From Anaerobium acetethylicum (GTDB taxonomy: Bacteria; Bacillota; Clostridia; Lachnospirales; Lachnospiraceae): DNA of 64,000 nt. Every line of letters starts with the position of its first letter. Positions within the stretch are counted from its first letter, which is position 1. Shown here one piece after another: positions 36,101 through 46,302 of the stretch. The position numbers were made by a program, and so were the translations under genes. The notes beneath the pieces were generated by a model that saw nothing but the letters and a program-made list of their open reading frames with translations, was not told the DNA's origin and ran no database searches. The DNA lies in the NCBI RefSeq assembly GCF_900096945.1, contig NZ_FMKA01000006.1, forward strand, positions 62,001 through 126,000, written 5' to 3'.

Positions 36101-39100
36101 TACAAAGAAGTAACTTATATGGAGTGGAGCTAGATAGCATTTCAGGAAGAATTGCAGGGCAGTTATATCAGAAAGCCAACATCAGTATTACAGGTTTTGA
36201 AAAAACGAATTATCCAGATAACTTCTTTGATGCAGTCATAGGAAATGTGCCTTTTGGTGATTATAAGGTATTTGATCCAAAGTACAATAAGTACAACTTC
36301 CGTATCCATGATTACTTTATCGCAAAAGCATTAGATCAGGTAAGACCGGGTGGAGTGGTTGCAGTAATTACCACAAAGGGAACGCTTGATAAAAGCAATC
36401 CTACCATCCGAAAGTATCTTGCAGAACGAGCAGAACTAGTGGGTGCAGTAAGACTTCCGAATACTGCATTTAAGGATAGTGCTGGTACAGAAGTAACTTC
36501 CGATATTCTGTTTCTTCAAAAGAGAGAACGAAAGATTGACATTGAACCTGACTGGGTGCATTTAGGTTATACCGAGAATGGCATTGCAGTAAACAGCTAT
36601 TTCACAGAACATCCAGAAATGATATTAGGTCGTATGGAGTATGATACTAGAATTTATGGGCAGGACAGCAGATATACAGTCTGTGTAAATGACGATGAGG
36701 ACTTCAATCTTTATGCAGCGCTTAATCAGGCAATCAGCAATATCAAAGCAGAAATGACAGATTTCGATAGGGCAGTCGATGCAGAGGAAGTATCGGAAGA
36801 TACCATCCCAGCAAATCCTGATGTAAGAAATTTCACTTACACATTCTTTGAAGGAAAGCTCTATTACAGAGAAAATTCCGAGATGGTAAGACAAAATGTT
36901 TCAGATTCAGCGGAGGAGAGAATCAGACTGTTAGATGAAATCAGACAGGTAACAAGAGAACTGATTGATTTGCAGATGGAAGGATGCAGCGATGAGGAAC
37001 TTGCAAACAGCCAAAGAACACTAAATAAGAAATATGATAATTTCGTGGAGAAGTATGGCTATGTAACATCGAAAGCAAATAAAACAGCATTTCGTGATGA
37101 TAGTGATTATCCTTTGCTTTGCTCTTTAGAAGAGGTAAATGAAGATGGGGAGGTCAAGAAAGCGGATATGTTTTATAAGCAGACGATTAAGGCAAAAACT
37201 GTGATTGATCGAGTGGAGACAGCTGTGGAAGCTCTCAATATCTCAGTAAATGAGTTTGGTGGAGTAAATCTTCCCTATATGCTCAGTATCTATGAACCAG
37301 ATATCGAAGAAATGAGACAGAATGTGACAGAGGATATGGATGTTCCATTTCCAGAAGTAGAGTTCTCGGATGAACAGACATCAGAATTTAAGAGAGCTGC
37401 ACTTGTACAGGAATTAGAGGGAGTAATCTTTTTAAACCCTGCCAGCTTCAATGAGAACAATCCAAATGCAGGATGGGAAACATCAGATGAATACCTGTCT
37501 GGGAATGTAAGAGATAAGTTTCGTGTAGCAAAGGCAGCAGTTAGTGATAATCCATCCTTTGCCGTGAATGTGGCTGCACTTGAAAAGGTTCAGCCCGTAG
37601 ATATTGAAGCGAGCGATATTGATGTAAGAATTGGTTCTACTTGGGTGGAACCTACGGATTACGAGCAGTTTATTTATGAACTGGTTAATACGCCAAGAAG
37701 AGCAAGGGCAGTCAGAACGGAGTGGTACAATTCAGGCATTCAGGTACACTTAAATAAAATGAGTATGGAATGGTTTATTGAAAACAAAACGATGGATAAG
37801 CGTTCTGTGGCAGCTACGAAGACCTATGGTACAAGCCGCATGGATGCTTATTCTATTTTTGAGGATACCTTGAATCTAAAGATTGTAACAGTTAGGGACA
37901 GAGTGGATGATGGGGATGGCAAGTATCATTATGTGGTTAATAAGAATGAGACAATGCTTGCTAGAGAAAAGCAGTCCCAGATTAAGGAGAAGTTCAAAGA
38001 CTGGTTATTCTCAGATCCAGAACGCAGAGCGAAGTATGTGGAGTATTACAACGAGACTTTCAACAACAGCAGACTTCGTGAATATGATGGCAGTCATTTA
38101 CAGTTTCCGGGGATGAATCCTGAGATTGATTTAAAGCCACATCAGAGAAATGCCATAGCTAGAATACTTCTTGGTGGAAATACTCTGTTGGCACACTGCG
38201 TAGGAGCTGGAAAGTCCTTTGAAATGATGGCAGCCTGTATGGAGCAGAAAAGACTAGGACTTGCGAATAAGACCATTATGGTTGTACCAAAACCTTTGAT
38301 TGGACAGACAGCTTCTGAGTTTCTAAGACTTTATCCTTCTGCGAATATCTTGGTTGCAAGGGAACGAGACTTTGAAAAGAGCAGGAGAAAACAGTTTGTA
38401 TCCCGTATTGCAACTGGGGATTATGACTGTATTATCATGTCCCACTCGCAGTTTGAAAAGATTCCTATTTCTGCGGAACGTAAGGAGCGAATGCTGAATC
38501 AGAAGATTGATGAAATCACCTATGCCATTGATGAAATGAAGTCGCAAAATGGCGAAAGGTGGACTGTTAAGCAGATGGAGTCAGCCAGAAAGAAGTTAGA
38601 GGAACAGCTGAAAACCTTAACTGATGAAAGCAGAAAAGATGATTTGATTACCTTTGAAGAGCTAGGTGTAGATTCCATTATGGTTGACGAAGCGCATAAT
38701 TTTAAGAACCTTGCGATATTTTCTAAGATGAACAATGTATCTGGTATTAGTTCTACAGGTGCAAAGAAGTCTACGGATATGCAGTTAAAGTGTCAGTATC
38801 TAAGCGAGATTAACCAGGGCAGAGGTATTGTATTTGCTACGGGTACACCAATTAGTAATACCATGTGTGAAATGTATGTTATGCAGTTGTATTTGCAGAA
38901 AGAAGCATTAGAGCAGATGGGAATCTATCACTTTGATTCTTGGGCGGCGAACTTTGGTGAGGTAACAACAGCACTAGAATTAACCGTTGAGGGAAGTGGT
39001 TTCCGTTTTAAGAGCAGATTTAATAAGTTTACCAATTTGCCAGAACTGATGAATATTTTCAGGGAAGTAGCAGATGTGCAGACATCGGATATGCTTGACC

Positions 39101-40641
39101 TTGATGTGCCAGCACTTCGAGGTGGCAAGGCAATGATTGTAGAAAGTGAACCAGACTGGTATGTAAAACAGGTGATGGAAGATTTTGTGGTAAGAGCAGA
39201 GAGGATTCGTAATGGCGGAGTAGATCCATCGGAAGATAACTTCTTAAAGATTACTCATGAAGCGAGACTTCTTGGAACGGATGCAAGGCTGTTAGATAAG
39301 GATGCACCGAACAATCCTGATGGCAAGCTGAATAAGGTTGCAGAGAATGTATTTGTAGAATATGAAAAAGCGAAAGCTGATGGCCGTATTGGTTGTCAGC
39401 TTATTTTTTCGGACATTGGAACGCCTTCAGCAGAGAAGGACTTTACTGTTTATGATTATTTGAAACAGTCCCTTATCCAGTATGGAATACCAGAGGAAGA
39501 AATAGCTTTTATTCATGATGCAAAGACTGACGCACAGAGAGATGTCTTGTTTAAAGAAATGCGAGCAGGCAAAAAGAAAGTACTGATTGGTTCGACTGAC
39601 AAATGTGGAACTGGTGTAAATGTACAGACTCATCTTGTAGCTCTGCATCATGTGGACTGTCCTTGGAAGCCTTCTAGTATCGAACAGCGAGAAGGAAGGG
39701 GAATCAGACAGGGAAATGAGAATGATGAGATAGCCGTTTACCGCTATGTCACGAAGGGAACTTTTGATGCGTATAACTGGAGTCTGGTGGAGAATAAACA
39801 GCGATTTATTAGTCAAGTAATGACCAGTAAAGCTATCAGCCGAAGTTGTGAGGATATTGATGAAGCAACACTCTCCTATGCAGAGATTAAGGCAGTTGCT
39901 ACAGGCAATCCGCTTATTAAAGAGAAGATGCAGCTTGATAATGATGTGCAGAGATTGAAACTATTAAAGGCATCTTATGATAATCAGAGGTATGGATTGC
40001 AGGATAACTTCATGATTCGTTATCCAAAACTGATTAAGGCAGCTAATGAAAAACTTGCCTGTGTGAAAGAAGATATTAAAGCCAGAGATGCAGAGCTTAT
40101 CAATAATCCTGATTTTTCGCTTGTTGTTGGCAAGATCACTTTTACAGAGCGTGTGGATGGTGGGACAAATCTTCTGGAAACCATCAGTAAATGTAAGACT
40201 GGAGAAACAACGGCAATTGGTGCTTTTCATGGTTTTGAACTCTTAGTAGAGAAAAACTTCTTAGGAGTGAATTATCTGATTCTAAGAGGAAAAACCGAGT
40301 ATAAGATGGAACTGTCCACCAGTCCTGTAGGAAATATGGTGAAGCTTGAGAATACCTTTGCTGGAATATCGGAGAATGAGGATTTCCTTGATAAGAAGAT
40401 TGAACAGTATGAGAATGATTTAGCTTCTTCCAAAGAGGAATATGAGAAACCATTTGCTCATGAGGAAGAATTGCAGGTGAAATTAGCTAGACAGTTTGAA
40501 CTCAATGCAGAACTTGACCTAGAAAATGCAAAGAGTGTGGATGCAGATTTAGGCAGAGTAGACCAGTCTGAGGAGGAAGAGAAGAACATCGGTGTTGCGG
40601 AAAGAGATGTACCTTACCTGACGGATAACAGAATAAGATAA
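33196..40641 (+). CDS. Giant DNA methylase-helicase fusion (SNF2/DEAD-type)
   Basis: 2481 residues. The N-terminal ArdC-like part (1 to about 230) contains [16 protein letters not shown] and [12 protein letters not shown] disordered Ser/Gly/Glu/Arg linker (about 260-380) is the region overprinted by the TnpV-like gene. A conserved [18 protein letters not shown] lies near 882. The N6-adenine-methylase-like domain has [13 protein letters not shown] (near 951) and NVPFGDYKV (1017-1025, in place of NPPY). The superfamily 2 helicase has [15 protein letters not shown] (near 1665), [10 protein letters not shown] (near 1831), and [20 protein letters not shown] (near 2155-2170). Such proteins are common in clostridial ICEs and are suspected antirestriction or DNA-processing factors. 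GGAGGTGATGGA precedes ATG 33196. Confidence 0.88.
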   Translation: MSVDYKVRAIYEEEIHDVTKSADKWKTVLRLAGNLYRYEFDNIIMIYAQKPRATLCADYDTWKLVDRFVKRGSKGIAIFPSRALNPRMRYVFDISDTGGKNKNLTWTLEGDFLKDYLDMLVSEGQIKQYDGTDRNTMMTSLKHFTKTEIRGIIEEEFEDRMSELMQLSGSVIKEFFTKRKGLPEDMSISEQLVFQSVMYVVGTRCGFDLSMQEQDFSQIVNVTDEDTIYRLGSLVCDVSCSVLKSFNRNLKTIENERRLSYGRDGVNVSRSGRTTISEHSDGETEPSESGQIRENGDEVSTGEQSKQIQDTVPIRDARGEDEGSGRGSEPVARPADGELSSETQTRESILNNGDVENQRTGEDAGRGSSASSSSDDLSLNRTSEDEELNRELNELNSFGNSAEAEYHQASFFDADFGLERKGQEVTKKAAGGYQYTYIEPKKELVVPAEYVKQTLIRGSGFENGRTRICKIYETEIDAGTRARLVKKEYGQGGAGWPLEGYGLHGYDTFHSQGLRFQWRDEEGEKEGYISWKTVEKEIGVLIMTGEYQPERQSLDEIAMDGDREDIIDADFREVEDIEPEEVEIIDSFAIPDEPESYESNRVQAEADSSHEMTPEELAEEDHMVTMAEYGAEMKAEAEKLEVIPTDYAQVIADMDEDKRDAMEILVTECSIYSPFHPFLQDLAASTSLLMPNRLEFLSGIALGDKEERTGYCNNRYGLVEYVMKPFEVQLNYKNRHGERVKDSTGYRELYEVLSYMSKQPFYCGEDAKARYFEMLIGDKEKMKPIYRDFLDKQKAFVENQEKQKAWSDSFHGGATNAEVSRSEPVETPVDGEKHNFHFNLWEVPKGGAKTRYQWNVDAIHTLKLVESEGRLATTEEQKTLSNYVGWGGLSQVFDEKNENWKKEFAELKELLSEDEYTAARATVNNAFYTAPEVASCMSQALVQFGFRGGNVLEPSMGIGNFFGTIPTPLQRSNLYGVELDSISGRIAGQLYQKANISITGFEKTNYPDNFFDAVIGNVPFGDYKVFDPKYNKYNFRIHDYFIAKALDQVRPGGVVAVITTKGTLDKSNPTIRKYLAERAELVGAVRLPNTAFKDSAGTEVTSDILFLQKRERKIDIEPDWVHLGYTENGIAVNSYFTEHPEMILGRMEYDTRIYGQDSRYTVCVNDDEDFNLYAALNQAISNIKAEMTDFDRAVDAEEVSEDTIPANPDVRNFTYTFFEGKLYYRENSEMVRQNVSDSAEERIRLLDEIRQVTRELIDLQMEGCSDEELANSQRTLNKKYDNFVEKYGYVTSKANKTAFRDDSDYPLLCSLEEVNEDGEVKKADMFYKQTIKAKTVIDRVETAVEALNISVNEFGGVNLPYMLSIYEPDIEEMRQNVTEDMDVPFPEVEFSDEQTSEFKRAALVQELEGVIFLNPASFNENNPNAGWETSDEYLSGNVRDKFRVAKAAVSDNPSFAVNVAALEKVQPVDIEASDIDVRIGSTWVEPTDYEQFIYELVNTPRRARAVRTEWYNSGIQVHLNKMSMEWFIENKTMDKRSVAATKTYGTSRMDAYSIFEDTLNLKIVTVRDRVDDGDGKYHYVVNKNETMLAREKQSQIKEKFKDWLFSDPERRAKYVEYYNETFNNSRLREYDGSHLQFPGMNPEIDLKPHQRNAIARILLGGNTLLAHCVGAGKSFEMMAACMEQKRLGLANKTIMVVPKPLIGQTASEFLRLYPSANILVARERDFEKSRRKQFVSRIATGDYDCIIMSHSQFEKIPISAERKERMLNQKIDEITYAIDEMKSQNGERWTVKQMESARKKLEEQLKTLTDESRKDDLITFEELGVDSIMVDEAHNFKNLAIFSKMNNVSGISSTGAKKSTDMQLKCQYLSEINQGRGIVFATGTPISNTMCEMYVMQLYLQKEALEQMGIYHFDSWAANFGEVTTALELTVEGSGFRFKSRFNKFTNLPELMNIFREVADVQTSDMLDLDVPALRGGKAMIVESEPDWYVKQVMEDFVVRAERIRNGGVDPSEDNFLKITHEARLLGTDARLLDKDAPNNPDGKLNKVAENVFVEYEKAKADGRIGCQLIFSDIGTPSAEKDFTVYDYLKQSLIQYGIPEEEIAFIHDAKTDAQRDVLFKEMRAGKKKVLIGSTDKCGTGVNVQTHLVALHHVDCPWKPSSIEQREGRGIRQGNENDEIAVYRYVTKGTFDAYNWSLVENKQRFISQVMTSKAISRSCEDIDEATLSYAEIKAVATGNPLIKEKMQLDNDVQRLKLLKASYDNQRYGLQDNFMIRYPKLIKAANEKLACVKEDIKARDAELINNPDFSLVVGKITFTERVDGGTNLLETISKCKTGETTAIGAFHGFELLVEKNFLGVNYLILRGKTEYKMELSTSPVGNMVKLENTFAGISENEDFLDKKIEQYENDLASSKEEYEKPFAHEEELQVKLARQFELNAELDLENAKSVDADLGRVDQSEEEEKNIGVAERDVPYLTDNRIR
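33977..34333 (+). CDS. TnpV-like protein overprinted inside the methylase-helicase gene
   Basis: 118 residues in the frame +1 relative to the host gene, lying wholly within it. AAAGGAG at 33960-33966 sits 10 bases before ATG 33977, a proper ribosome binding site in mid-gene. The product has the TnpV pattern as I know it from Tn4451-type elements: [16 protein letters not shown], then [16 protein letters not shown], a central helix with [15 protein letters not shown], and a C-terminal [18 protein letters not shown]. The host frame across the same bases is low-complexity linker, so this frame carries the conserved coding signal. TnpV function is unsettled; in Tn4451 it is linked to the transposon. 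Homology is from memory and needs a search. Confidence 0.75.
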   Translation: MAEMALMYHEVDGLLYPNIQMEKQNLQNLGKYGRMAMKYLQENNLSRYKTLFRFGMLEEKMKEVEEEANQLLDQLMESYLQKHKPENPSSTMEMWKIREQAKMQAEEVVLHQVVMTFH

Positions 40642-40697
40642 TGTGATGCCCTGTCAAAAGATGGGTATTTTGTAACTAAGAGAGGATGTGATGCAAG

Positions 40698-41303
40698 TTG
40701 GACAGAAGAAAACTGATAGCGGGAATATGCATTGTGGTGGGAATTGCTTTTATGGCAGTTCCTTTTTATTACCACAACAAAGGATCAAATGAAACAGAAA
40801 GGCTGCTAGAGGATTTTACGCAGGCAGTAGAGGAAGAACAGGATGAAGAGACAGCAGATGAAAAGGAAGAGCAAACCACCCTTAGTGAAACGGATGCATC
40901 CTTATTTGCGGAAGGCGATGTTATTGCCATTCTTGAAATTAAAGAATTAGGCATTAAATATCCCGTAGTAGAGGGAGCAACTTCTAGCAATTTGAATATT
41001 GCAGTAGGTCATTTGACTGAAACAGCAGGGATTGGAGTATCAGGAAATTGCGTCATTGCTGGTCATAATGGTAGCAGATATGGGGAATATTTCACGAATT
41101 TAAACGAAGTGTGTATTGGTAGTGAAGTCACACTACTTGATAGAGGAGGTATTATCTACACCTATGAAGTGGCAGACAGCTTTGTGACCAATCCTTATGA
41201 CAATTCCATAAAAGTACAGGGAGAAGAAACAGAATTAACTCTTTTTACCTGTGCGAATAAGGGCACGATGCGTTTCGTTGTGAAATGTGTTTTGAGAGAG
41301 TAG
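40698..41303 (+). CDS. Sortase (class B/D-like)
   Basis: 201 residues. An N-terminal membrane helix (about 5-22), an acidic spacer, then a sortase fold with His123 (VIAGHNG), Cys185 in the TLFTC motif and Arg192 (GTMRF), the complete catalytic triad. It cleaves LPXTG-type signals and joins the protein to peptidoglycan. The giant adhesin at 8713-14088 with LPQTG is the only LPXTG protein in the window and the probable substrate. TTG 40698 follows AGAGAGGATGTGATGCAAG. Some ICE sortases also process transfer-surface proteins. Confidence 0.88.
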   Translation: MDRRKLIAGICIVVGIAFMAVPFYYHNKGSNETERLLEDFTQAVEEEQDEETADEKEEQTTLSETDASLFAEGDVIAILEIKELGIKYPVVEGATSSNLNIAVGHLTETAGIGVSGNCVIAGHNGSRYGEYFTNLNEVCIGSEVTLLDRGGIIYTYEVADSFVTNPYDNSIKVQGEETELTLFTCANKGTMRFVVKCVLRE

Positions 41304-41311
41304 GTGAGGAT

Positions 41312-41692
41312 ATGGAAGAAAAGAAGATGTACCGACTCGGCGATATTGAAGAGGTGATTGCTGAAATGGATTTTTCAGACACAGATGATGATATTGCTGA
41401 GATTGATGCTGATCTAGAGTTCTGGATCAGCGGATGGTATGTTGTGATACCAAGTCTTGGTATCCATGTCAGAGAAGGGGTGGCATGTACTTTTGATGAA
41501 GAAGAAAACATGTTTATGCCAGACTTTGATGTAACTGTAGTTTGCGAAGGAGAAATTGCTTCTGAAACATGGATGTACTATGAGCAGGACGGGATTTTAA
41601 TAACTTTGGCAAACTGGCTGAATGGCAGAATGCCAATAGATGCAATCGAGAAGCTAGAGTGCTATATCGAGATTGCAAATGTAACTAATTAA
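41312..41692 (+). CDS. Acidic ICE protein of unknown function
   Basis: 126 residues from ATG 41312 with TAGGTGAGGAT just upstream; an in-frame start at 41285 lies inside the sortase gene. Strongly acidic (YRLGDIEEVIAEMDFSDTDD, then FWISGWYVVIPSLGIHVREG). It looks like a small alpha/beta domain. No family is recognised. The gene is coupled to the sortase gene (8-base gap). Confidence 0.6.
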   Translation: MEEKKMYRLGDIEEVIAEMDFSDTDDDIAEIDADLEFWISGWYVVIPSLGIHVREGVACTFDEEENMFMPDFDVTVVCEGEIASETWMYYEQDGILITLANWLNGRMPIDAIEKLECYIEIANVTN

Positions 41693-41735
41693 CTTATATT
41701 TGTCGGCAAGAAGCAGACAGAAAGTGAGGTACTAT

Positions 41736-42422
41736 ATGAAATATTCAATTAAAGTAAATGAAGTGAAACAAAAAGAAGGAAAAGAAAGTAATATCCGTGG
41801 CTTTGCAACTGTTGTGTTTGGTGATTCATTTAAGATTACCAACATTGCAATCCTTGAGAATAAAAACAAGGAGCAGTTGTTTGTATCTATGCCTCGTTAT
41901 CGTTCTAATGAGCGTGATGAGGATGGTGGGGCAATCTATAAAGATGTATGCAATCCAGTAACAGCAGAATTTCGTGAGGAACTCTATGGAAATATCTTGG
42001 AAGCATACTATCAGGAGATTACCAAAGGAAAAGGACAGGATTCATCAGAGAAGTCCGAGATAGAAATGCCTGAGTTTTCTGTATCCGTTACTCCTTATGA
42101 AAAAGAAGGAAGCAGTGTTCGTGGACTAGCCCGTATTTATTTTGATGACAGCTTTATTGTCAACAATGTGAGTATCTTACAGGGGAAAGATAAGTTGTTT
42201 GTTGCAATGCCAGCTTATAAGACCAAACAAGTGGATGAGCAGGGGAAAGCCATTTATCAGGATGTGTGCTATCCGGTTACAAAGGAGTTTCGTGAGAAGC
42301 TTTATAGCCAGATTATCAACGAATATGATAAGGCAAAGGAGCAGACACAAACACAGGCACAGGAACGAGCATCACAAGTACCTGAACGAGCACCAGAGAA
42401 GGAAGCAACACCCTTTCGATAA
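41736..42422 (+). CDS. Tandem SpoVG-domain protein
   Basis: 228 residues with two SpoVG-like units. The first is about residues 1-85 (KYSIKVNEV...NIRGFATVVFGDSFKITNIA, then FVSMPRYRS and VCNPVTAEFREEL). The second is about 120-205 (VRGLARIYFDDSFIVNNVSI, FVAMPAYKT, VCYPVTKEFREKL). A Gln/Glu-rich tail follows. SpoVG proteins bind nucleic acid and regulate genes broadly; single-domain forms are chromosomal, while duplicated ones appear on ICEs. GTGAGG precedes ATG 41736. Confidence 0.82.
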   Translation: MKYSIKVNEVKQKEGKESNIRGFATVVFGDSFKITNIAILENKNKEQLFVSMPRYRSNERDEDGGAIYKDVCNPVTAEFREELYGNILEAYYQEITKGKGQDSSEKSEIEMPEFSVSVTPYEKEGSSVRGLARIYFDDSFIVNNVSILQGKDKLFVAMPAYKTKQVDEQGKAIYQDVCYPVTKEFREKLYSQIINEYDKAKEQTQTQAQERASQVPERAPEKEATPFR

Positions 42423-42435
42423 ACAATAAACATTA

Positions 42436-42459
42436 GGGGACAGGCCATTGCTTGTCCCC
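42436..42459 (+). promoter_or_regulatory. Hairpin with conserved GGCCATTGCT loop, copy 2
   Basis: GGGGACA (42436-42442) pairs perfectly with TGTCCCC (42453-42459) around the loop GGCCATTGCT. The same loop core is carried on a different stem at 14113-14142. It again lies between an ICE gene and the GGAGG of the next start. Confidence 0.55.
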
Positions 42460-42483
42460 GCACTATGATTGGAGGAATGAAAG

Positions 42484-42582
42484 ATGGATACAACACCAGA
42501 AGTAACAAAGAAAAAAGCACTTACAAGAAGGATTTATATTGGATGTGCTTCAGAACTACATGACTTACAATACCTGCTTTAA
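42484..42582 (+). pseudogene. 5' remnant of an ICE gene cut by the hsdR junction
   Basis: ATG 42484 follows GGAGGAATGAAAG. The first codons read MDTTPEVTKKKALTRRIYIG, after which the frame runs into imported hsdR sequence near 42535 and stops at 42582 after 32 codons. The good initiation site with an abrupt change of content shows that an ICE gene was truncated at the left edge of the resistance island. The original product is unknown. Confidence 0.55.
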
Positions 42583-43984
42583 GATTGCTAAAACAACGGA
42601 GGACAATCCTGATGTTCCTTCAAGTAGAGCAGCAAAGATTATTCGTAAGTATCAAGAATTACACCCATACAATATTAGCCAAAAAGCAGAGATTATTGTG
42701 GAAACTTTTCTTGATACTACAAGTACAAAAATTGGTGGAAGAGGAAAGATGATGGTTATCACTTCTTCCAGATTGGCAGCAGTACGATACTATCATGAAG
42801 TGAAGAGATATATACGAGAGAAGAAGTATGAGAATGTTGATATTCTTACTGCTTTTTCAGGTGTAGTACATGATGGTGATGAAGAATATACAGAACCTAA
42901 GTTGAATGTTCGTAAGGATGGTACTCATATTTCAGAATCACAGACTAAGGCAGAGTTTCATGATAACTTCAATGTGTTGATTGTAGCTGAAAAGTATCAA
43001 ACCGGTTTTGATGAACCACTGCTTCATACAATGATAGTTGACAAAAAGTTAAAGAGTGTGAAAGCTGTACAGACATTATCAAGATTAAATCGTACTTGTG
43101 CTGGAAAAGTTGACACATTTGTTCTCGATTTTGTTAATACAAAAGAAGATATTTTAGAGGCATTCCAACCATTTTATCAAGAAACCTATTTGCAGCAAGA
43201 AGTTAATGTTGACCTTATATATCAGACGCAGAAAGAACTCCGTGGATACGGAATATATTCAGAAGATGATATAGAGGCATTTGCAAAAGAGTATTTTAGA
43301 TATGATAAGCAAGATTCCAGAGCAATGGGACGAATGACAAGTGTGCTTTTACCAGTTGCGGGAAGATATAACAAGAAAACTCCTGATGAGCGTTACCAAT
43401 TCAGACGTCAGTTACGAAGCTTAATTAAGTGGTATGGATACATATCACAGATAGTAAGAATGTTTGACAAAGACTTACATAAAGAATTTGTTTTCTGTTC
43501 CTACCTAATCAATTTATTACCAGTTGAAAAGGTGGATATGATTGATTTGGAAGGAAAATTGAAGCTTGAATACTACAAACTCCAAAAGACATATGACGGA
43601 GCAATAATGCTTAGCGAACAAAAAGGTGTATATGAGCCAGCAAAACAAAAAGGTGCAATGGGATTTGATGAGAAAGAACCATTGGATGAAATCATTGATA
43701 AAATCAATGAGAAATTCAAGGGCAATTTTACGGATGGCGATAAAGTATTATTGACTGCACTTCGTGATAAGCTGATGAATGATCAAAGATTATCTAGTAT
43801 GGCAAAGTCATCTGATCCACAGATATTTACAGAAAGTATTTTCCCTAAAGCATTCGATGATGCAGCATTGGAGAGTTATACAGAATCACAAGATACATAT
43901 ACCTCTTTATTTGAGGATAGAAATAAATACAATGCAATCATGGGTGCATTAGCTGAAGTTATTTATAGGGAAATGCGAAAATAA
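42539..43984 (+). pseudogene. hsdR: Type I restriction enzyme HsdR, C-terminal fragment
   Basis: 481 codons remain of a protein normally near 1000 residues. Present are the helicase C-terminal half (MVITSSRLAAVRYYHEV, VLIVAEKYQTGFDEPLLHTM, then VQTLSRLNRTCAGK for motif VI) and the HsdR C-terminal domain to its natural end. The nuclease domain and helicase motifs I-III are gone. The fragment opens in the middle of a conserved segment (LDVLQNYMTYNTCFKI) with only a TTG, so it is probably not a functional enzyme. It starts right at the junction with the truncated ICE gene. Confidence 0.88.
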
Positions 43985-43995
43985 GGAGAAGTGAA

Positions 43996-44202
43996 ATGGC
44001 AGATTTCAAATATGAAATAGTAGAAGAACTAGGTGTTTTATCAGAAAACACAAAAGGCTGGAGAAAAGAACTTAATCTCATTAGCTGGAATGGGGCAGCT
44101 CCAAAGTATGACATTAGAGATTGGTCACCAGAGCATGAGAAGATGGGTAAAGGCGTAACTTTGTCAGAAGAAGAATATGAATCACTTAAAAAATTGATGT
44201 AG
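43996..44202 (+). CDS. YdbC/PC4-like single-strand DNA-binding protein
   Basis: 68 residues, matching YdbC (PC4/coactivator p15 fold): FKYEIVEELGVLSENTKGW, KELNLISWNGAAPKYDIRDW, then GKGVTLSEEEYESL. Such proteins bind single-stranded DNA as dimers and occur in Firmicutes genomes and mobile elements. AAGGAGAAGTGAA precedes ATG 43996, 11 bases after the hsdR fragment. It is intact and probably native to the same imported block. Confidence 0.85.
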   Translation: MADFKYEIVEELGVLSENTKGWRKELNLISWNGAAPKYDIRDWSPEHEKMGKGVTLSEEEYESLKKLM

Positions 44203-44230
44203 AAAAAACTAAGATGGAGGAGGTGAGCAA

Positions 44231-44674
44231 ATGGCATCAATAGCTTATGGAATAGATGGAAACGGAAAGAAAATATACGCAGAAGATGCGTATAGTGGAC
44301 GAACGTATATATGTCCATATTGTTTTGAAGATATAAATGTTAGAAAGTGTACAGACAGAGATGATTATTTTGCTCACAAATCTATACATAATAGAACTCC
44401 TCAACAGATGCTTTGCCCAGGATATACTGGAGGCGAAGGAAGAATAGAAACAGATAGCGATAAAATATGTGTTATTAACGGTGGAGTTCCTCTTCATCTA
44501 GTTGCAAAGAATAATGAATATGAGTTGATCGCTGTATTTCCACCATTATCATTAGCGAGTTTAAATAAGCTGACATCATGGAATACGATGGTTGAAATAA
44601 CAAATGACGGACAAAAAGAAGTATTTAGCGCATTTAATTTACACAGGTATAGAGTAAAAACAACGAATGATTAA
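44231..44674 (+). pseudogene. CoiA-like zinc-finger protein, C-terminally truncated
   Basis: 147 codons starting at ATG 44231 behind GGAGGAGGTGAGCAA. The N-terminus has CPYCFEDINVRKC and YFAHKS, a zinc-binding arrangement like CoiA-type proteins, then MLCPGY. The conserved reading breaks off near 44665 where recombinase-like sequence begins, and the ORF ends by chance 8 bases into it. Proteins with this start are usually several hundred residues, so I take this as a truncated gene. The original function is unknown. Confidence 0.55.
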
Positions 44675-45878
44675 GGTGTTTGTTTATTTCGAGAAGGAGA
44701 ACATCAACACCGGTGATATGGAAAGCGAACTACTTCTTACAATTTTCAGTAGCCTTGCAGAAAGTGAATCAGTTTCCATTGCTGAGAATGAGTCATGGGC
44801 CATTCAGAAAAGGTTCCAAAACGGCACCTTCAAAATTGGATATCCGCCATACGGTTATAAGAACGTAAGTGGCAAGATGGTTATCGATGAAGCAGAAGCA
44901 GAGATTGTAAGGTTTATTTTTGCAGAATGCCTTTCTGGAAAAGGCAGCTATAAAATAGCAAAAGCACTTAGAGAGAAAAAGGCACTGACAAAGCGAGGCG
45001 GCAAATGGAGCTCAACGGTAGTTAAAGAAATCCTGAAAAATGAGAAATATACGGGTGATGTGCTCTTTCAGAAAACATTCACTGATTCGCAGTTTAACAG
45101 GCATACCAATCGGGGTGAAAAGCCGCAGTACTATGTCAAAGGTCATCATGACGCAATAATTAGCACCGAGGACTTTGAAGCGGCACAGGCGATTATTGTC
45201 CAGCGTGCTAAAGAAAAGAATATTGTGGCGGATGATGAGAAGTACCTGAGCCGATACCCATTCTCAGGAAAAATAATATGCGCTGAATGCGGTGCTACTT
45301 GGAAAAGAAGAACACATACCGCTTGTAAGGCTAAATACTATGCTTACACCTGCAACACTCACCTGAAGGACAAAAATAAGTGCGGCCAGCTTTTTATCAA
45401 CGAGACGGATTTTGAGGTCGCCTTTGTAAATATGGTGAACAAGCTGATTTTTAGCAAAAAGGTTCTTTTACAACCGTTCCTTAATAGCCTTAAAAGCATT
45501 GACCAAGCTAATGCACTTACTCGAATTAACGAGCTTGAGACGGCTTTGGAACAGAACTTTGACCGAAGGCAGGTTCTTACAAACCTTCTTTCAAAGCAGT
45601 ACATCGAGCCTGCACTATATGCCAAACAGAATAGTGAACTTTTAGCTGAAGCTGAGGAGTTGAGAAATGAAAAGGAAGCCTTGTACCGCTCGGTAAATGG
45701 TGAGCTTGAGAATTCGAAAGCAGTAAGCAGGCTCTTAAAGTATGTAAACAATAGTGCAGGACTTGCAGAATTTGATGCAGTTGCCTTTGAGGCACATGTT
45801 GACCACATTACTGTTTACACCAGAAGTGAAATAGGCTTCGCACTAAAGTGCGGTTTAACCCTTAAGGAAAGGTTGTGA
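44667..45878 (+). pseudogene. Large serine recombinase lacking the catalytic domain
   Basis: 403 codons. It opens in mid-protein at [20 protein letters not shown], the region that ends the resolvase domain in intact relatives (compare the recombinase at 46299). The recombinase domain (YPPYGYKNVSGKMVIDEAEA, then ILKNEKYTGDVLFQKTF), a zinc ribbon (CAECGATWKRR...C) and the coiled coil are present. The Ser nucleophile and catalytic arginines are missing, removed at the junction near 44665-44675. It might still bind DNA or pair with the downstream recombinases. Confidence 0.8.
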
Positions 45879-45882
45879 GAAT

Positions 45883-46302
45883 ATGAGTCATGTCCCATAC
45901 GGATACAGAATCGAAAATGGTAAAGCGGTGATTGATGAAGAAAAAGCAAAGCAAGTAAAGAAGATCTATAAAGCATACCTCTCTGGCCTTGCCTACGTGC
46001 CAGCAGCAGAAGCCGCCGGACTTAAGCTTTACCACACAGGTGCAAAGAAGATGATGCAAAATAAGCATTACCTCGGAGACGACTATTACCCGGCGATTAT
46101 TGATAATGAGACCTTTGTCGCGGCAGAAGCCGAGCGTGTAAAACGACAGGCTAAGCTTGGAAGAGTATTTGATGATAAGCCAGCCAAAGTGAGCAAGATT
46201 GCTACAGGTTTTAAGATGCCAAAGGTTCAAATAAAATATGATGATCCTTTTACACAGGCAGAATACGTCTACAGCTTGATAGAAAGCGAGGTGGATGTAT
46301 GA
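45883..46302 (+). CDS. Small recombinase-domain protein (no catalytic domain)
   Basis: 139 residues. It consists only of a recombinase (PF07508-like) domain: [40 protein letters not shown], then [20 protein letters not shown]. There is no resolvase domain or zinc ribbon. This middle gene of a three-recombinase set is seen in several clostridial elements and is likely a DNA-binding partner. Its stop overlaps the next start by 4 bases, and AAGGTTGTGAGAAT precedes ATG 45883. Confidence 0.8.
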   Translation: MSHVPYGYRIENGKAVIDEEKAKQVKKIYKAYLSGLAYVPAAEAAGLKLYHTGAKKMMQNKHYLGDDYYPAIIDNETFVAAEAERVKRQAKLGRVFDDKPAKVSKIATGFKMPKVQIKYDDPFTQAEYVYSLIESEVDV

